Part shown: piece by piece, positions 1 to 10,917 of the stretch
Numbering within the stretch: the stretch's first letter is position 1
How the letters are laid out: every line of letters begins with the position of its first letter
Assembly (NCBI RefSeq): GCF_048544455.1
Contig: NC_133538.1
Span: 21,872,469 to 21,936,468 of the forward strand
Direction of reading: 5' to 3'
DNA: 64,000 nt
From: Silene latifolia
Lineage: Eukaryota > Streptophyta > Magnoliopsida > Caryophyllales > Caryophyllaceae
The notes under the pieces: model-generated
Databases searched by the model: none
Told to the model about the DNA's origin: nothing
Seen by the model: only the letters and a program-made list of their open reading frames with translations
Program-made: the position numbers and the translations under genes

Positions 1-745
1 CTTGTGTTGTAATTGTTGTTATCTACTGATCATCGGAGTATGGGTGTTGTGATGACGGTGTTGGTGTGGTTGTGTTGTGACGGTTGTGATGTTGTGACAA
101 AATGTGATGTCGTGTGTGTATGATTGTGGTGGAGTCACTTGCGGGAGTGACATCACACCCTAGTTCGCCCTCCGTGGAACCCGTCACGGGAGGGGATGTG
201 CACATTAAGGGACAGGGATTGTTAGTCGCTCGTTGATGAGCTGGACTAGGTCGGGATGGGCTGCGGTCACCCATCGGCGGCGATGATTACCTTGCGCGAT
301 GGGTAATCTGGCGGGGCTACACACTTCAGTGTGTAGTCGATTCTTGTGTGAGATCGATGATCAGGGTGGTAATGTTGTTGTCTTATATTGATTGAGTAAA
401 TCGACCCCGTGTTGTTGTTTTGTAAAACCTGCAGTGATCCATTCGGGGATGGTGAGCGGTGTGACAGTGATACATTTATTGAGCTTGGGGCGATCATGGG
501 AGAGTCACCACGCTGGATTAGATGACACCATCACGAGCCTTAGTTATTGTTTTGGTAGTTGTTGCCTTTTGGATAATTCGTTTATTAGATTTTGGAGACT
601 ATGTAACTTTTATAACTACCGTACATTAATAAATGTGTTTGGACTGTTGCTTTTGATATATACTAACCTCGGGCAACCGAGATGGTAACAACCTTTCATA
701 CTAGGGTAGTCCTGGTAAGGTACCTTGGTATGAGGGGGTGTTACA
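1..745 (+). mobile_element. TK-a: 3' portion of a Tekay-type Ty3/gypsy LTR
   Basis: The sequence matches the downstream half of the other Tekay-type LTRs here, especially 20940-22661. Shared landmarks are the block GGAGTCACTTGCGGGAGTG, the segment CGTCACGGGAGGGGATGTGC, the AACCGAGATGGTA block near 675 and the terminal GGGTGTTACA. The LTR is cut by the window start. It is followed not by a primer site but by Athila integrase sequence, so it is either a solo LTR or the right LTR of an element inserted into AL-1. The target duplication cannot be checked because the left end is missing. Confidence 0.85.
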
Positions 746-748
746 AGT

Positions 749-922
749 GGTCCTTATACAGTGACAGCTGTTACTAAATTTCGATCCGTTGAACTAGAAA
801 GCCCCAAGGGAAATCGGTTCTAGGTGAATGGGCAGTATGTGAAGCATTATCACGAGGCAAATGACGCAGACAATCGTGTTGAAGTCCTGTACTTCGACGA
901 GCTTGACGCGCCAGTTAATTGA
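749..922 (+). pseudogene. Athila integrase C-terminal remnant (AL-1)
   Basis: This frame encodes the C-terminal tail of an Athila-type integrase: PYTVTAV, then VELESPKGNRF, a TAG stop at 821-823, then VNGQYVKHYHE, ending at TGA 920-922. The family typically has a VELE...VNGQRLKHY segment just before the pol stop. In life it would belong to the enzyme that inserts retrotransposon cDNA. It is broken at the 5' side by the TK-a LTR and internally by the stop, so it is dead. About 40 bases downstream lies the GGGAGGCAACCC block that usually follows Athila pol. Confidence 0.7.
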
Positions 923-1104
923 TGCCAGAAATGGTCGTGCGGGACCTCTTAAACCTGCGCTCTCCGGGAGGCAACCCGGACTATTTTGTTGTATTTTTGT
1001 TGAACTTTTTCCTTCACATTTAGCTTTTTGTTGAACTTTAAATGTTGTTTTATGCACCCTTTGTATTTCCCTTGCTCTTTACTCGTGTTTTGCAGGTGCA
1101 ATTT

Positions 1105-1291
1105 ACTCGATCGAGTAGTTTTTCTACTCGATCGAGCACATTTGAGTTGAGAATCACTCGATCGAGTAACATATGTACTCGATCGACAAGCTGCAAATTC
1201 ACGCCCACTCGATCGAGTAATAATTTCACTCGATCGAGTCCTTTTGACACCAATTCACTCGATCGAGCTGTTCCAAGCTACTCGATCAATT
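1105..1291. repeat. Array of eight ACTCGATCGAGT-type palindromes (AL-1 3' region)
   Basis: Copies start at 1105, 1126, 1156, 1177, 1207, 1228, 1257 and 1280, giving spacings of 21, 30, 21, 30, 21, 29 and 23 bases. The copies form pairs 21 bp apart on a roughly 51-bp period. Most are exact or differ by one or two bases. The sequence between copies is AT-rich and not conserved, so the palindrome and its spacing are what is maintained. Confidence 0.95.
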
Positions 1292-2109
1292 TGTTTCGTC
1301 TTCCAGCTGCTTCTTTTCGTCTGCTGAGCTACTGGTAGGTTTTGTTTGACCTCCCATGTTCATGGTCGGTTTGGGGAGGTCCCTCTTCATGACGTTTTGT
1401 AAGTTTTCCGACTCCGCTTATCCTTTTCTCCTTAGTTTGCATTTCTCTCCCTATTTTGGTACAACGAGGGCATTGTACGGTTTAGTTTGAGGAGGTATGC
1501 ATCCATATCTGTGTCTGCAAGTTTTCTTGTATTTCTGTTTGCACGTTTATTTACTTCCGCATGTATTGTCGTTCTTAAATTCAAAAATTCACAAAATTTT
1601 CAAAAATTTTCACGTTTAATTTTAGTCGGAACGTTTGAACTTTGACGCTACATTGAATCCTTACCTCTGCCTTGAATATTCATGACATTTAGTTGGCATG
1701 ATAATGTGCATGATATACGAGTTTTTGTTTCTCTCTGATCTGAACGAATAGACTTGACTCATATATTGACAAGCTACATTACATTCTGAGGTTAGAGCTC
1801 TACAAACTAGTGACATTCATGACCGGTTTCATTTAGGAAGTGAGTAGTACTCTCTGTAAAGCATGTAACATTAATTTGCATAAGCATGAGTCTAGTCTTC
1901 TTAATACCTGTATGCATTCGGTCTGTGGATGGTGACACATGTTAGGAGAGGCAGTTCCCTTTATTTCATTCTACCCATGAGCCTCACATAGCCAAATTGA
2001 CCTTTTTGTCCTACTAGCTACAAACTATAATCTTTCCTACCCTAGCCATGCTAGTGATGAGTAGCTGTTTGGAATGCTTAACTGCAGTCTGGTTATATAT
2101 CTGATTTTA

Positions 2110-2240
2110 GAAGTTGGTGGAAGAATCGAAGGGAATGAAAAGAAGGAAATGCTGAAAGAAAATGAATGAAAAATGAAAAAAAGAATGAAAAGAAAAAAAA
2201 TTGGAAATATGAAAAAAAGAGTTGAATGAAAGAAAAATCA
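2110..2240 (+). repeat. Purine-rich low-complexity tract (GAAA-rich) in AL-1
   Basis: This stretch is almost entirely A and G, built of GAAA/GAATGAAA-like units. AL-2 has a longer equivalent at 60797-60955 at the same relative place in its 3' region. It may act as a secondary polypurine primer or as a structural element. It encodes nothing recognisable. Confidence 0.8.
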
Positions 2241-2895
2241 TATGCAAAAGACGAAAAAATTGTATGGATGATTTTCACTCCCATGGCCTATTTATATTTT
2301 ATGGGGAGTTGACAAGTTTATGGTGTATTGTGAGTTGAGTGCATTGAATTTGTACCGCTCTGTATTATTATATTGAGTATGAATTTGGGATGCAGTTTCA
2401 TAATTTGGATCCGTTCTGCTAGTTTGGCTACTAATTCCACATATCCAAATTCATCTTAGCCCCTTCTTACCCATTACCTCACTTACCCAAATGTAAGTCC
2501 TCGGCATGTGTCTTGGTCATTAGTATGGTTGGAATGCGTATGTACGGTTGTAAAGACTTTATTCATGTTAACTGCATGCATGTTCTTATAGGCCGAGTTA
2601 GGTGAGTGTCTTTACTTCTTTCTATCTTTCACGTATATACTCACCTGGTGCCTGAATTTGAGTGATGAGTGACCCGTGAGAGTCCGATGTCTTTGAGTCT
2701 TGCAAGGTCGACGGTTCAGTAAGCTTGGAACATTTATTTAACTCGTTTGCACTTATCATTTGCCACTTTGTTAGTTGTTGCATTAAACTCATTTTGGTGG
2801 ATGATTTGTAGCTGCGTTGGTCCCGTTCCACTGTTTTTTCTTAGTTGCATTCATAGTTTGCTTGGGGACAAGCAAATGTTTGGTTTGGGGAGATT

Positions 2896-4314
2896 TGATG
2901 CGTGTATTTTATATAAGGTTTTTACCTCCTTTTTACACGCATTTCTATACTATTTTACGTGGCATCTAGCTACAAATACCCTCGAATAGTCTACTTTGGT
3001 TCGTTTTGTGGAAATTGCAGGAATAGAACGAAGAGAAGATAAATCGAGCCTAAACTCGTTCCATTTGCATGCATTTATGGAGAACAAGGAATCGGAGCTT
3101 CGAGTCTATCACTTTGAGGACGCGTGAGCTGGTTTCGGAAGGTGTCTTAGTGCCTAAACGTGCCAAAATAGCTTGATCGACTACTTTTCCAGTCGATAGA
3201 AAGCTTTATATCATGAAGATTACACGATCTAGTAACATATCTACTCGATCGAGAAGGCATTACAAGGAGTTACTCGATCGAGTGGTTTATTTCCACTCAA
3301 TCGAAGGGATTGCTGCATAATTACTCGATCGAGAGTTTTAGTTCCACTCGATCGAGTGGTTTGCTTTATATTTGTATTCTTCCGTCTATTTTCGTATGGG
3401 CTTTTGTAATTAAGCTTTGGATTAGGTTTAAAGGGCAGAATTTCGTGTGCTACAAAAAAGAGTAGACTGCGTAACTCTTCCTCATTCACTGCTACTTCAT
3501 CTTTTTCCACTGCTTCTTTCACTTTACTCTTCTACTACTCTTTTCTACTCGGATTCGGAATTATAATCGGTATTATTACTCCCTTTATTTCTTAATCGTA
3601 ATTGCTTCTTGAATTCTCCTTTTCTTTTATTTCTTTTATTATTGCCTTATTCGATCCCCCTGTTTTCATTATTAACATGTTTAATTTCCATTATCTATAT
3701 ATTATCGTTGTTGATTTGATAGTAATGTGTAGCTAATTCCCTTTTGCTAAGGCTAAGGAATCCATGATTATGAAGGAAGAGTAATTGAATTATTAGGTTA
3801 ATGCTTGTGTAGTCCTTGTTGTTAATCGCTGCATTTAAATGTATCTTTCTAATTGAGTCAATGCAATTAGGCATTTAAATCATAGTAAACCTTGACCTGG
3901 ACCGGAAGGTTGGAAAGGGTGAGACTCGTAGCGAACATTAGGGCACCGTGGTGAGGGCGGAAGCTAAGCTATTTGTGCTTTAGGGCGAATTGAGACCGGA
4001 AGGAGATATTCACTGCCCCTTTGACCATACTTGCATTGACCTGAGACCTAAATTGCTTGACTGAATGATCATGGTGAACCGACTATCTTAGCTGCTTTTT
4101 CCTTGTCTGCTTAATCTTTATTCTCCTGCCTTTTCCTCTTTCTCATTCTCATTAGTTTAGAACAACTAGATTAAAACTCCCCAAATCGGTTACCGTGACA
4201 AACTTAGACAAAGTTGACATTTTCCCATCTCCCTGTGGAGATCGACCTGACTTCCCTAGCTATATTAGTTAGAGCATGTTGGTTATTTTGGATAGGTATA
4301 CGACTGCCCTGTCA
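2896..4314 (+). mobile_element. AL-1 3' LTR (Athila-like)
   Basis: The LTR starts TGATGCGTGTATTTTATAT directly after the polypurine tract and runs to about TGTCA at 4314. The 1419-base length is close to the 1421-base 5' LTR of AL-2, and it shares landmarks with it: the start, CCGGAAGGTTGGAAAGG near 3902 and CCCTGTGGAGATCGACC near 4231. A palindrome array lies at 3172-3357. Immediately right of the end is minus-strand Athila gag at its zinc knuckle, so AL-1 inserted into ATH-A. The right end is uncertain by a few bases because the terminal sequence differs from AL-2. Confidence 0.8.
3172..3357. repeat. Palindrome array in AL-1 LTR
   Basis: Better copies of ACTCG-NN-CGAGT start at 3222, 3243, 3272, 3295, 3323 and 3346 (spacings 21, 29, 23, 28, 23). 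Decayed copies lie near 3172 and 3191. The pair period is again about 51 bp. The position in the LTR corresponds to the arrays in AL-2 (57092, 62051). Confidence 0.9.
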
Positions 4315-5382
4315 CCCAATGTTCCACAAATTTCACATACTCCACTTGGGGATTGAGGATGATGCCACCATAGCATTAACATGTTGTGTTGGGTGATTTG
4401 GAAAGTTCATCAAGCTTAGCCATGGCCTTCTCAAACTTCAAATTTATGGTGTCGATATGAGCACTTATTTGAGCACCCAATTGAGTGATGGAATCTACGT
4501 CATGCTCTTCTCCTCTTGTGGCCTTTCGAGGCCTACTATATTGGGAATTATGAACCGCCGTCTCTTCGATTTTTGCCCATGTTTGATTGTCATCAACTTC
4601 GGTAAACATCCCATTGGATCCCATATTAAGAACATTGTGGGAGTCTTCATATAGGCCGTTCCAAAATTGTTGCACAAGTAACCACTCACTAAGCCCATGG
4701 TGTGGACAAGAATGACAAGTGTCCTTAAATCTCTCCCAGGCTTCATATTATGATTCCTCATCCCTTTGCCTGAACCCGGTGATTTGGGCTCTCAACATAT
4801 TAGTCTTCTCCGGAGGGTATAATTTCTTGTAGAAGGCAAGTGCTAACTTCTTCCATGAATCAATACCAGGGTAGCCTTGTTTAGGCTCTTTAACCATTGC
4901 TTTGCGGTACGGATTAAAGAAAAAGGAAACAGTACCCACCAGATTTGGTCTTGAGTAACTCCGGTTTGAGAAATTGCATCATAATAGTCACAAAAAGTCT
5001 CCATATGTGAATGATGGTCTTCACTAGGCATCCCTTCAAATTGACTTCTCTCAACTAATTGTATGAATGCGGATTTGACAATGAAATTACCGGTTAAATG
5101 TGGTGGTATAGGAGTACCGTTTGGTAGGTTCTCCTCGGTTGGTACGGAATGTGATGAAATTTTTGGCATTGTAGGTTGGATTTGTGGTGGTTTTTAAATT
5201 GGGTTATCCTCTCCTTCTCTTGCAAAAGGGTTGACAAACTCAATGTTATTTGGTTGAATGTCCACAATATCACCAATACCTACAACTCTCGAAGTACCTC
5301 TAGCAACTCTTCTATTGTTGGTTAAGGTCCTTTCAATCTTGAAATCAGTAGGTAATAAAATACCTTGTGATCTCCTAGTCAT
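4315..5382 (-). pseudogene. Athila gag pseudogene (ATH-A)
   Basis: Read on the minus strand from ATG at 5382 (MTRRSQGILLPTDFK). The gag hallmarks are FEGMPSEDHHSHMETF, LFPFSL-RTAKQWL, KKLYPPEKTNMLRAQI and FRQRDEES, then a C-terminal CEICGTLGH start of a zinc knuckle at about 4320-4345. Gag packages element RNA into cytoplasmic particles. It is broken by an in-frame stop near 5194, a frameshift near 4870 and further frame changes near 4750 and 4395. It is cut off inside the zinc knuckle by the AL-1 LTR. The Athila PBS and LTR lie just upstream in the expected order. Confidence 0.85.
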
Positions 5383-5493
5383 GCAAAATATCAAACAACT
5401 CGAAAACAATTAGAACAACCTTGAGGAGATTAACTTCCCAAAGGTAAAGAAAGAAAGACACAACTAATAACAATTAACAAAAATCAAGTCAAT

Positions 5494-5524
5494 TGAACAC
5501 CGTCCCCGGCAACGGCGCCATTTT
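5494..5524 (-). other. Primer-binding site of ATH-A
   Basis: The reverse complement reads TGGCGCCGTTGCCGGGGAC, the standard Athila primer-binding sequence. It lies a few bases inside the LTR border at 5525 and fixes the minus orientation of the element. Confidence 0.9.
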
Positions 5525-6595
5525 TGGTGTGGTGTAAAACTCGTCGTCAAAAGCTACCAACCAAAACAATATTTATAACTTCACAAACCACTCTTAGCAA
5601 AGAGGTAAGTAAAGGTCGGATCCCAACGGATGGGTATTGATGTGGGATTTTCAATTGCAAGTAGCTATGTCTAAGGGTGTCACAAATTGGGTTTGAGATG
5701 AGATGTGGTCTAAACTAATCAACAAGAAGAAAGTAAATTAATGAAAGTAAAGTAAAGCAAATAAAGGGGTTTGTAAATAATTTATTGAAAGCACTAGGGT
5801 GTCATGGGGTCATAGGGGATTCATGGGAATACATTATACCAACATGTTCTCAAATAAATGCAAGCACTTATTGTTGTGATGGGATCGAGTTAGTGTATAT
5901 CTTACAATCCCTGGAGAATTTAGGTCCCGGAGCCGAGTCATCTAGACTGTACAACACCTACAAGTCGATTTAGTCTCCTCCTATTCAACTCTTATACATG
6001 GTCTAATGAGGCTCGAGTTGGTTTATGTCTTACAAGCCTCATTGAAAAGATAGGAGATGGGTAAAAAATGCAAGGATTCATAGGCTCGCATTTCATCAAA
6101 CATAACATGTGCATAGGTTGAAATCACAAGAAGCACGCAAATTAGTTATGAAAACATATTAGATTAAGCATAGATTAATTCCCATGTTTGTTTTCCCTAA
6201 TTCCCCATTAATCTTAGCTAAAGAACTATTCACTCATGATCAAGTTTAGCATGCTAATAAGGTTGTCAATCATACTAACAAAGGAAAACATTTTTAATAA
6301 ATGATGTGATTAACAATAATTAAACAAGGGCAAAAAGGAATTATACCTATGGAGATTATCCAAATAATAAAGCAAAGAATAATAGAAGTACTTGATGATT
6401 GATGGAAGGTTGTCAATCCTCCAATAAACCCAAATGATCTTCTAATTACCCAAATAAAACTAAGAACAATTGAGAAATTAAGGAAAGATTAAGATGTGAT
6501 TAATATTGAGAAATGTATTACAACTAAATTAAGAGAGGATTAAGAATTGATTAAGCTATTATTAACGGTTGATGATAATCTAGGTAGTACAATGG

Positions 6596-6606
6596 GGTAT
6601 TTATAC
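6596..6606 (-). promoter_or_regulatory. Putative TATA box of ATH-A LTR
   Basis: The plus strand reads GGTATTTATACT, which is AGTATAAATACC on the coding strand. It lies downstream, in element orientation, of the CGCTCGGATC motif array, as expected for a U3 promoter. Confidence 0.55.
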
Positions 6607-6728
6607 TAAAATTAAGTCCAAGGATTAGGGTTACTAAGGGCTTAAATAACTATTAAGACCGTAACAGAATCTTGAGGAAATGCAACTCCCGAGCCACATG
6701 CGCGGATCATGCTTGCAAGTCCCACCAG

Positions 6729-6894
6729 GATCCGCTCGGATCACCTGAGGCACGGGTTGTCCTAAAAGAGGATCCGCTCGTGCTGGAAGTCGGGACGCTC
6801 GGATCTTTGGTCTGGCATGCTCGGATCATGCTCAGAGACAGACGCTCGGATCATTGCTTTGATCCGCTCAGCCTGAGCTCGGGCCGCTCGGATT
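6729..6894. repeat. CGCTCGGATC motif array in ATH-A LTR
   Basis: CGCTCGGATC-type copies start at 6796, 6818, 6843 and 6885, with inverted copies (GATCCGCTCG) at 6729, 6771 and 6861. The copy at 6729 is a near-palindrome, GATCCGCTCGGATC. The surrounding sequence is much less GC-rich. This is a different motif from ACTCGATCGAGT but sits at the same place relative to the TATA box. Confidence 0.85.
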
Positions 6895-7232
6895 GTTGGA
6901 CAGGTTTCTTCTCTTGTTTGGCTCCTTATCAATCCGCGGGGATTGAGTTGGGGATATAAGGATTTCGTCATCATTGCCCATTTCACTTTATTTATCTACT
7001 TAGGCCTCTAGTGTCGGTCTTCTCTTTAATGCTTGGTCATTGGATGCTATCCATTTAGCTCCATTTCACCTCATAAATGCAAGGTTTGAAATCATCTCCT
7101 ACCAAGGACACAAAACCTCAAAGAATATGCAAAATGGGAAACTAAAGATAAGAAATGACCCTAATATAAGCTAGAAAGCATGGGAACGAGGATAATTCGG
7201 GGACTAAATGTGCTCAAATATGAGTCACATCA

Positions 7233-7262
7233 AAAACACCGTCCCCGGCAACGGCGCCATTT
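7233..7262 (-). other. Isolated Athila primer-binding site between two LTRs (ATH-B)
   Basis: Thirty bases containing the complement of TGGCGCCGTTGCCGGGGAC sit directly between the right end of the ATH-A LTR and the left end of the ATH-B LTR. This is all that is visible of the ATH-B internal region. Confidence 0.85.
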
Positions 7263-9007
7263 TGATGAGCATGTCATTAAACCATAAAACACTATTTATA
7301 CCCACCTACTAGCATAGCCAGCAAGTCGGGGTCGAACCCAAAGAACGGGGGCATTCAAATTGTTCAATCTAATTGTATTTGCACTTAGGGTTATCACAAT
7401 TTAAATGGGTTAAATATTCTAAACTAATGAAAGCAATAAGGTAAAATAAGCAACAAATAAAAGGATGTAAAAAAATGATAAAAGGCACTCGGATGACATG
7501 GGATCATAGGGGAATCATGGTAAGATAGCATAAATGAATCATATAGATGCAAGCAATTGTTATTGTTGGAATCAATTTAGTGTACCTCTTACAATTCTTC
7601 GGGGAAACTTAGGTCCCGGAGCCGAGTTGGTCAAGACTGTATAACACCTACAAATCGACTTGGTTTTCCCTATTCATGGTTAGATAAAATAAATGAGTCC
7701 TAAGAAGATTTAGGTCCAGGAGCCGAGTCGGTCAAGACTGTATAACACCTACAAGTCGACTTAGTCCCTTCCTATCTAACTATATGCATGGTCTACCAAG
7801 CCTTGAGTTAGTTTCTATCTTACAAGTCTTGTTGAATGGATAAGAGAATTAAGCTAGGTTGTCAATCAAGCAATTCATCAAACATGACATGTGCATAAGT
7901 TGAGAAAACAATAAATAAGCATTCATATGAACTCATTAAGCATAATTTTACCACATGATTCACTACCCTAGTCCCCCACTAATCCTAGCTACGAGACTAC
8001 TCACTACTCACTACTCGTCATGATTATTATGCTAGCAATGGTGTCAAACATCACAACACAAGTGAAGATGATGATTAAGCAAGATAATAAACAAGAGATT
8101 AACAAGTAAATAAAAAGGGATTAAGAATGTTACCAACTTGGAGAGTAATGATGAACATAAATAAAGAAGAATCCTTGTGTAAAGATGAAGACTTGTCACT
8201 TAATCTTCCAATACATACCCAATATATCCAAATGTAAACAACTTGAATTGAACAAAGGAAATGGAAGAACAATAGAAGAAACTCTTTGATTAATGGTGGA
8301 GAGTTGTCAATTCCCCAATACAAACCCAAGAATTCTTCAAGTACAAAGCTAAGTCTATGATTGTTTGAGAAATAATTGAGGAAAGATTAGATTGCAATTT
8401 GTGGAATGATTAAAGACTAATCTATTCTAATCTACTCCTAATGAGAGCTTATTCTAATCTAAGGAAGCTTAATTCTCTTGATTATTACAAATGGAGTATA
8501 TATAGTGGTACAACATTAGCAAGGGTAGATTAGGAAATAATATGCTTAGGTGTCGAATAGAGCCTTGCAAGTCCTTAAGGAGCCCCATGACTCCTCATTG
8601 CGAAGACAATCTTCCTGCCGAACAATCCGCTCGATCTGGGCTGAAATCGAACGTCCTGAGCTTCAACTCGAGTGGGTTGTTCTTGACTCGGGCGGGTTGA
8701 GCAGCAGATTCCCTTTTCTTGCTTTTATGCCTATGATGCTTCAATATACTCCTTATTCCTATCATCTTTGGTCATTATTCTTGCCTCCTCTTCATACTAG
8801 TCCATCCAAGATCATCAACAAGCTTTCGAATATGTGTGAGAGACGGGGATTCCGCCTCATTATCTCCTTTTCTATAAGACATATAGAATGCACTTGGAAA
8901 GCAAAATAGAAAGGATTTGACGGGTAAAATGGCCATGAAATGATATATTAGTATGCAAAATTAGGTTCAATTAGGGGAATAAATGTACGCAATTAAGAGC
9001 CACATCA
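7263..9007 (-). mobile_element. ATH-B 5' LTR (Athila, minus strand)
   Basis: The 1745-base LTR runs from TGATGAGCATGTC to GAGCCACATCA, with an Athila PBS abutting its left end, so it is a 5' LTR on the minus strand. It is a divergent relative of the ATH-A LTR. A minus-strand TATA-like segment (plus GTATATATAG) lies at about 8494-8503. Upstream of it is a weak motif cluster at 8620-8705 (CCGCTCGATC, ACTCGAGTGGGTTG, ACTCGGGCGGGTTG). The LTR borders PMD-gene sequence at 9008. Confidence 0.85.
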
Positions 9008-9618
9008 GCAGCCAGGTCACCGGCAAGTGCCCTCTATGGGTTAGCCATCTGCCACAAAGCCTGATGACTAATGTTCGACACCTAAACAACCAAGAAAAAC
9101 CTTTCAGCAAAAAGCAACATGCAAGGAAAAAAAAAATACAAACAAGAAGGAGAGTTCAAGATAGAAGCTCACCCTCAAAACCGTCAGCCTCCACTCCATG
9201 CCCGCGTCGGTCACCTTAGGAACCGCAGGCTCTGGCAGACGCAACTGCAGCTACTCACCACTCGGCCCCTGGAAAGTGGTATGTGCCGTGAAAGCTGGGC
9301 GCTGGGCCCTCATAAGGTCGTGAACACCCGACAATCAGAAACCATGTCGAACGTAACAAACCCTTCTACCCAAAAACAAAGAACAATAATGAGAAAGAGC
9401 TGATGGAAACATACCTCAATCGAGTACCAAGGAAGCCTCGACAAACGAAAGATGTCGTAGTCTGCCCCCCGCAATAGCAAGTCTCCACGACCGTCAAGGT
9501 TCTCCTCAACCTCGGCAGGCGTCGACTCCTAGAACAGACGCCTAGACGGGTCGACCGGCACCACGAAAGTCTCACTAAAACACTAACGAACCAAACGCTC
9601 GCCAAGGTACCAAACAGG
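9008..9618 (-). pseudogene. PMD (plant mobile domain) gene, 3' exons
   Basis: This is the downstream part of the minus-strand PMD gene whose upstream exons lie at 18366-19833 and 29156-29460. From 9618 downward it encodes WYLGERLVR, a TAG, CFSETFVVPVDPSRRLF, a TAG, then ESTPAEVEENLDGRGDLLLR and RLPWYSIE. A plausible splice donor (GAG|GTATGT) follows at 9415/9414. A second exon near 9165-9320 encodes DLMRAQRPAFTAHTTFQ and, after a TAG, LQLRLPEPAVPKVTDAG, ending at another GTGAGC donor. The TAG codons stand where CAG (Gln) fits. The gene is cut on the left by ATH-B. PMD proteins occur in host MAIN/MAIL factors and in transposable elements; the exact role of this copy is unknown. Confidence 0.7.
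9614..9618 (+). repeat. Left target-site duplication of CP1 (ACAGG)
   Basis: ACAGG directly precedes the CP1 left LTR and is repeated at 18366-18370 directly after the right LTR. It is a perfect 5-bp duplication showing that CP1 inserted as a unit. Confidence 0.95.
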
Positions 9619-10897
9619 TGTTAGAAATCTATATCTCATTACTTAACATATTCATATATGTTCTAATTAATTTAGTCATAAAATTAATTACAAATCTTAT
9701 GCATGCAAACTAAAATAGATAAGTGAAGAAATCGTTTTCTCACCATATGATTTTCGGATTATAAGGGCACCAACAAGATCTCCTTCTTGTTAGTTCTTGA
9801 GCATTCCAAATAATGTATGAACAAAGATTCAAGTATAGAATCTCTCCCAAAAGCATATACCCAAGGAAAATTCATAAAAACTAATATTATTTTGATTTAG
9901 TAATAATATTAATCATACTTAAATTTGACACAAAATGTTATTTTTTCTCTTGAAATTTTGGTTCATGAGGGAGGATTTTTTGGAGATTTTAACTCTCTAA
10001 TTTTACATAAGATGTAGAGAGTATTTTCTATTTTTTTACACTAGAAAATATTGTCAAATTGTGAATGAATAAATTAGAGGAAAAACCCTCTATGATGCTC
10101 TTGAAAACCGGTTGGGAGGGTGGAGCAAAGCCAATGCATGGGCTCATTTTCATCCCAAGAAAAATAGAATTCCATGGCTACAAATAGGTGTGCAATCATT
10201 TTGTTTTCCACTCAAACAATTAACACAATTTAAAACATAATACTCCCTCCATCATTTCGGTACTTATAACATAAAATGGATGGTCCATTTTATTTCGTCA
10301 TTTGTCAATTGTGACATATGTGACATGTTACTAGACATATGAAATTGTAATGTATTTTTAACATGTTAAAAATCAACGTATTAATAAAAATACGTCATGT
10401 ACAAAATTGACATAGTAATTCATAATTACTTGTACCAAAACGGTTTACCCATTATAAATCACAACGTCTTGTATTTATAATAAATCATTCATTCAGTTTC
10501 AATTGTTTCATAAACAATAATTTTATCTAAGTAATAAAACAATTCAATTACTTAGACCGTGTCTAATATAATCGAATTACAATAAGACACGTTAATTTTA
10601 CTCACAAAATCATCCGTCAATTTTTAAGCAATTTAATTAACTCGTATCGGCATACGATTAATTAAATAATCAATTAAGAGTATTTCCCTATAGGTATGAC
10701 CTAAGGGGATCAACTAATCACCACCGTCGCACGACGGTAATGTCAAACTCTAGTCAGCCAATCATTACCGATATGTGTGGACTAGTTGACTGTAAAATAT
10801 TACATCCCACATGTATTCTTAAAATGAGATTTAAACATGTGATCAATGTGATCAACATTTGTGATCGCATTATTGTCGGAGGACACTAATTCCAACA
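9619..10897 (-). mobile_element. CP1 3' LTR
   Basis: The 1279 bases run from TGTTAGAAATC to CACTAATTCCAACA and match the copy at 17087-18365 along the whole length with scattered substitutions. Examples are GTATGAACAAAG versus GGATTAACGAAG, and CACTAATTCC versus CACTTATTCC. Confidence 0.95.
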
Positions 10898-10917
10898 ATC
10901 TCCCACTTGTCCTCGAC
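10898..10917 (-). other. CP1 polypurine tract
   Basis: The reverse complement reads GACAAGTGGGAGAT immediately before the 3' LTR. It is the usual copia second-strand primer. The same ATCTCCCACTTGTC block follows the LTRs of CP2 (42292) and CP3 (52124). Confidence 0.85.

Larger units (their letters stand above)
923..2895 (+). mobile_element. AL-1 3' internal (untranslated) region
   Basis: This is the non-coding stretch between the pol end and the 3' LTR of an Athila-like element. It holds GGGAGGCAACCCGG near 967, a palindrome array at 1105-1291, the segment GGTTTGGGGAGGT near 1367, a purine-rich tract at 2110-2240 and a polypurine tract GGTTTGGGGAGA at 2883-2894 next to the LTR. AL-2 repeats the same order at 59600-61588, with clear homology around 1490/60110 and 2680/61370. 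I see no coding sequence in it. Confidence 0.8.
5525..7232 (-). mobile_element. ATH-A 5' LTR (Athila, minus strand)
   Basis: The LTR is bounded on the plus strand by TGGTGTGGTGTAAAAC at 5525 and GAGTCACATCA ending at 7232, with its PBS on the left side. It is related but not identical to the LTR at 7263-9007: both contain GTCCCGGAGCCGAGT-like and ACCTACAAGTCGA segments. On the minus strand a TATAAATA-like box lies at about 6597-6604, with a CpG-rich motif array upstream (6729-6894). Confidence 0.85.

Noticed and set aside
1042..1338. Plus-strand frame of 98 codons with TRSS repeats
   Set aside because: The repeats come from the palindrome array in a non-coding 3' region. There is no recognisable protein and the frame is not conserved in the homologous AL-2 region.
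10240..10450. ACTCCCTCCATCATTTCGGTAC resembling a Stowaway-type MITE end (also 17709)
   Set aside because: No matching inverted end with a TA duplication is found. The segment is part of both CP1 LTRs, so at most it is an ancient fragment inside the LTR.
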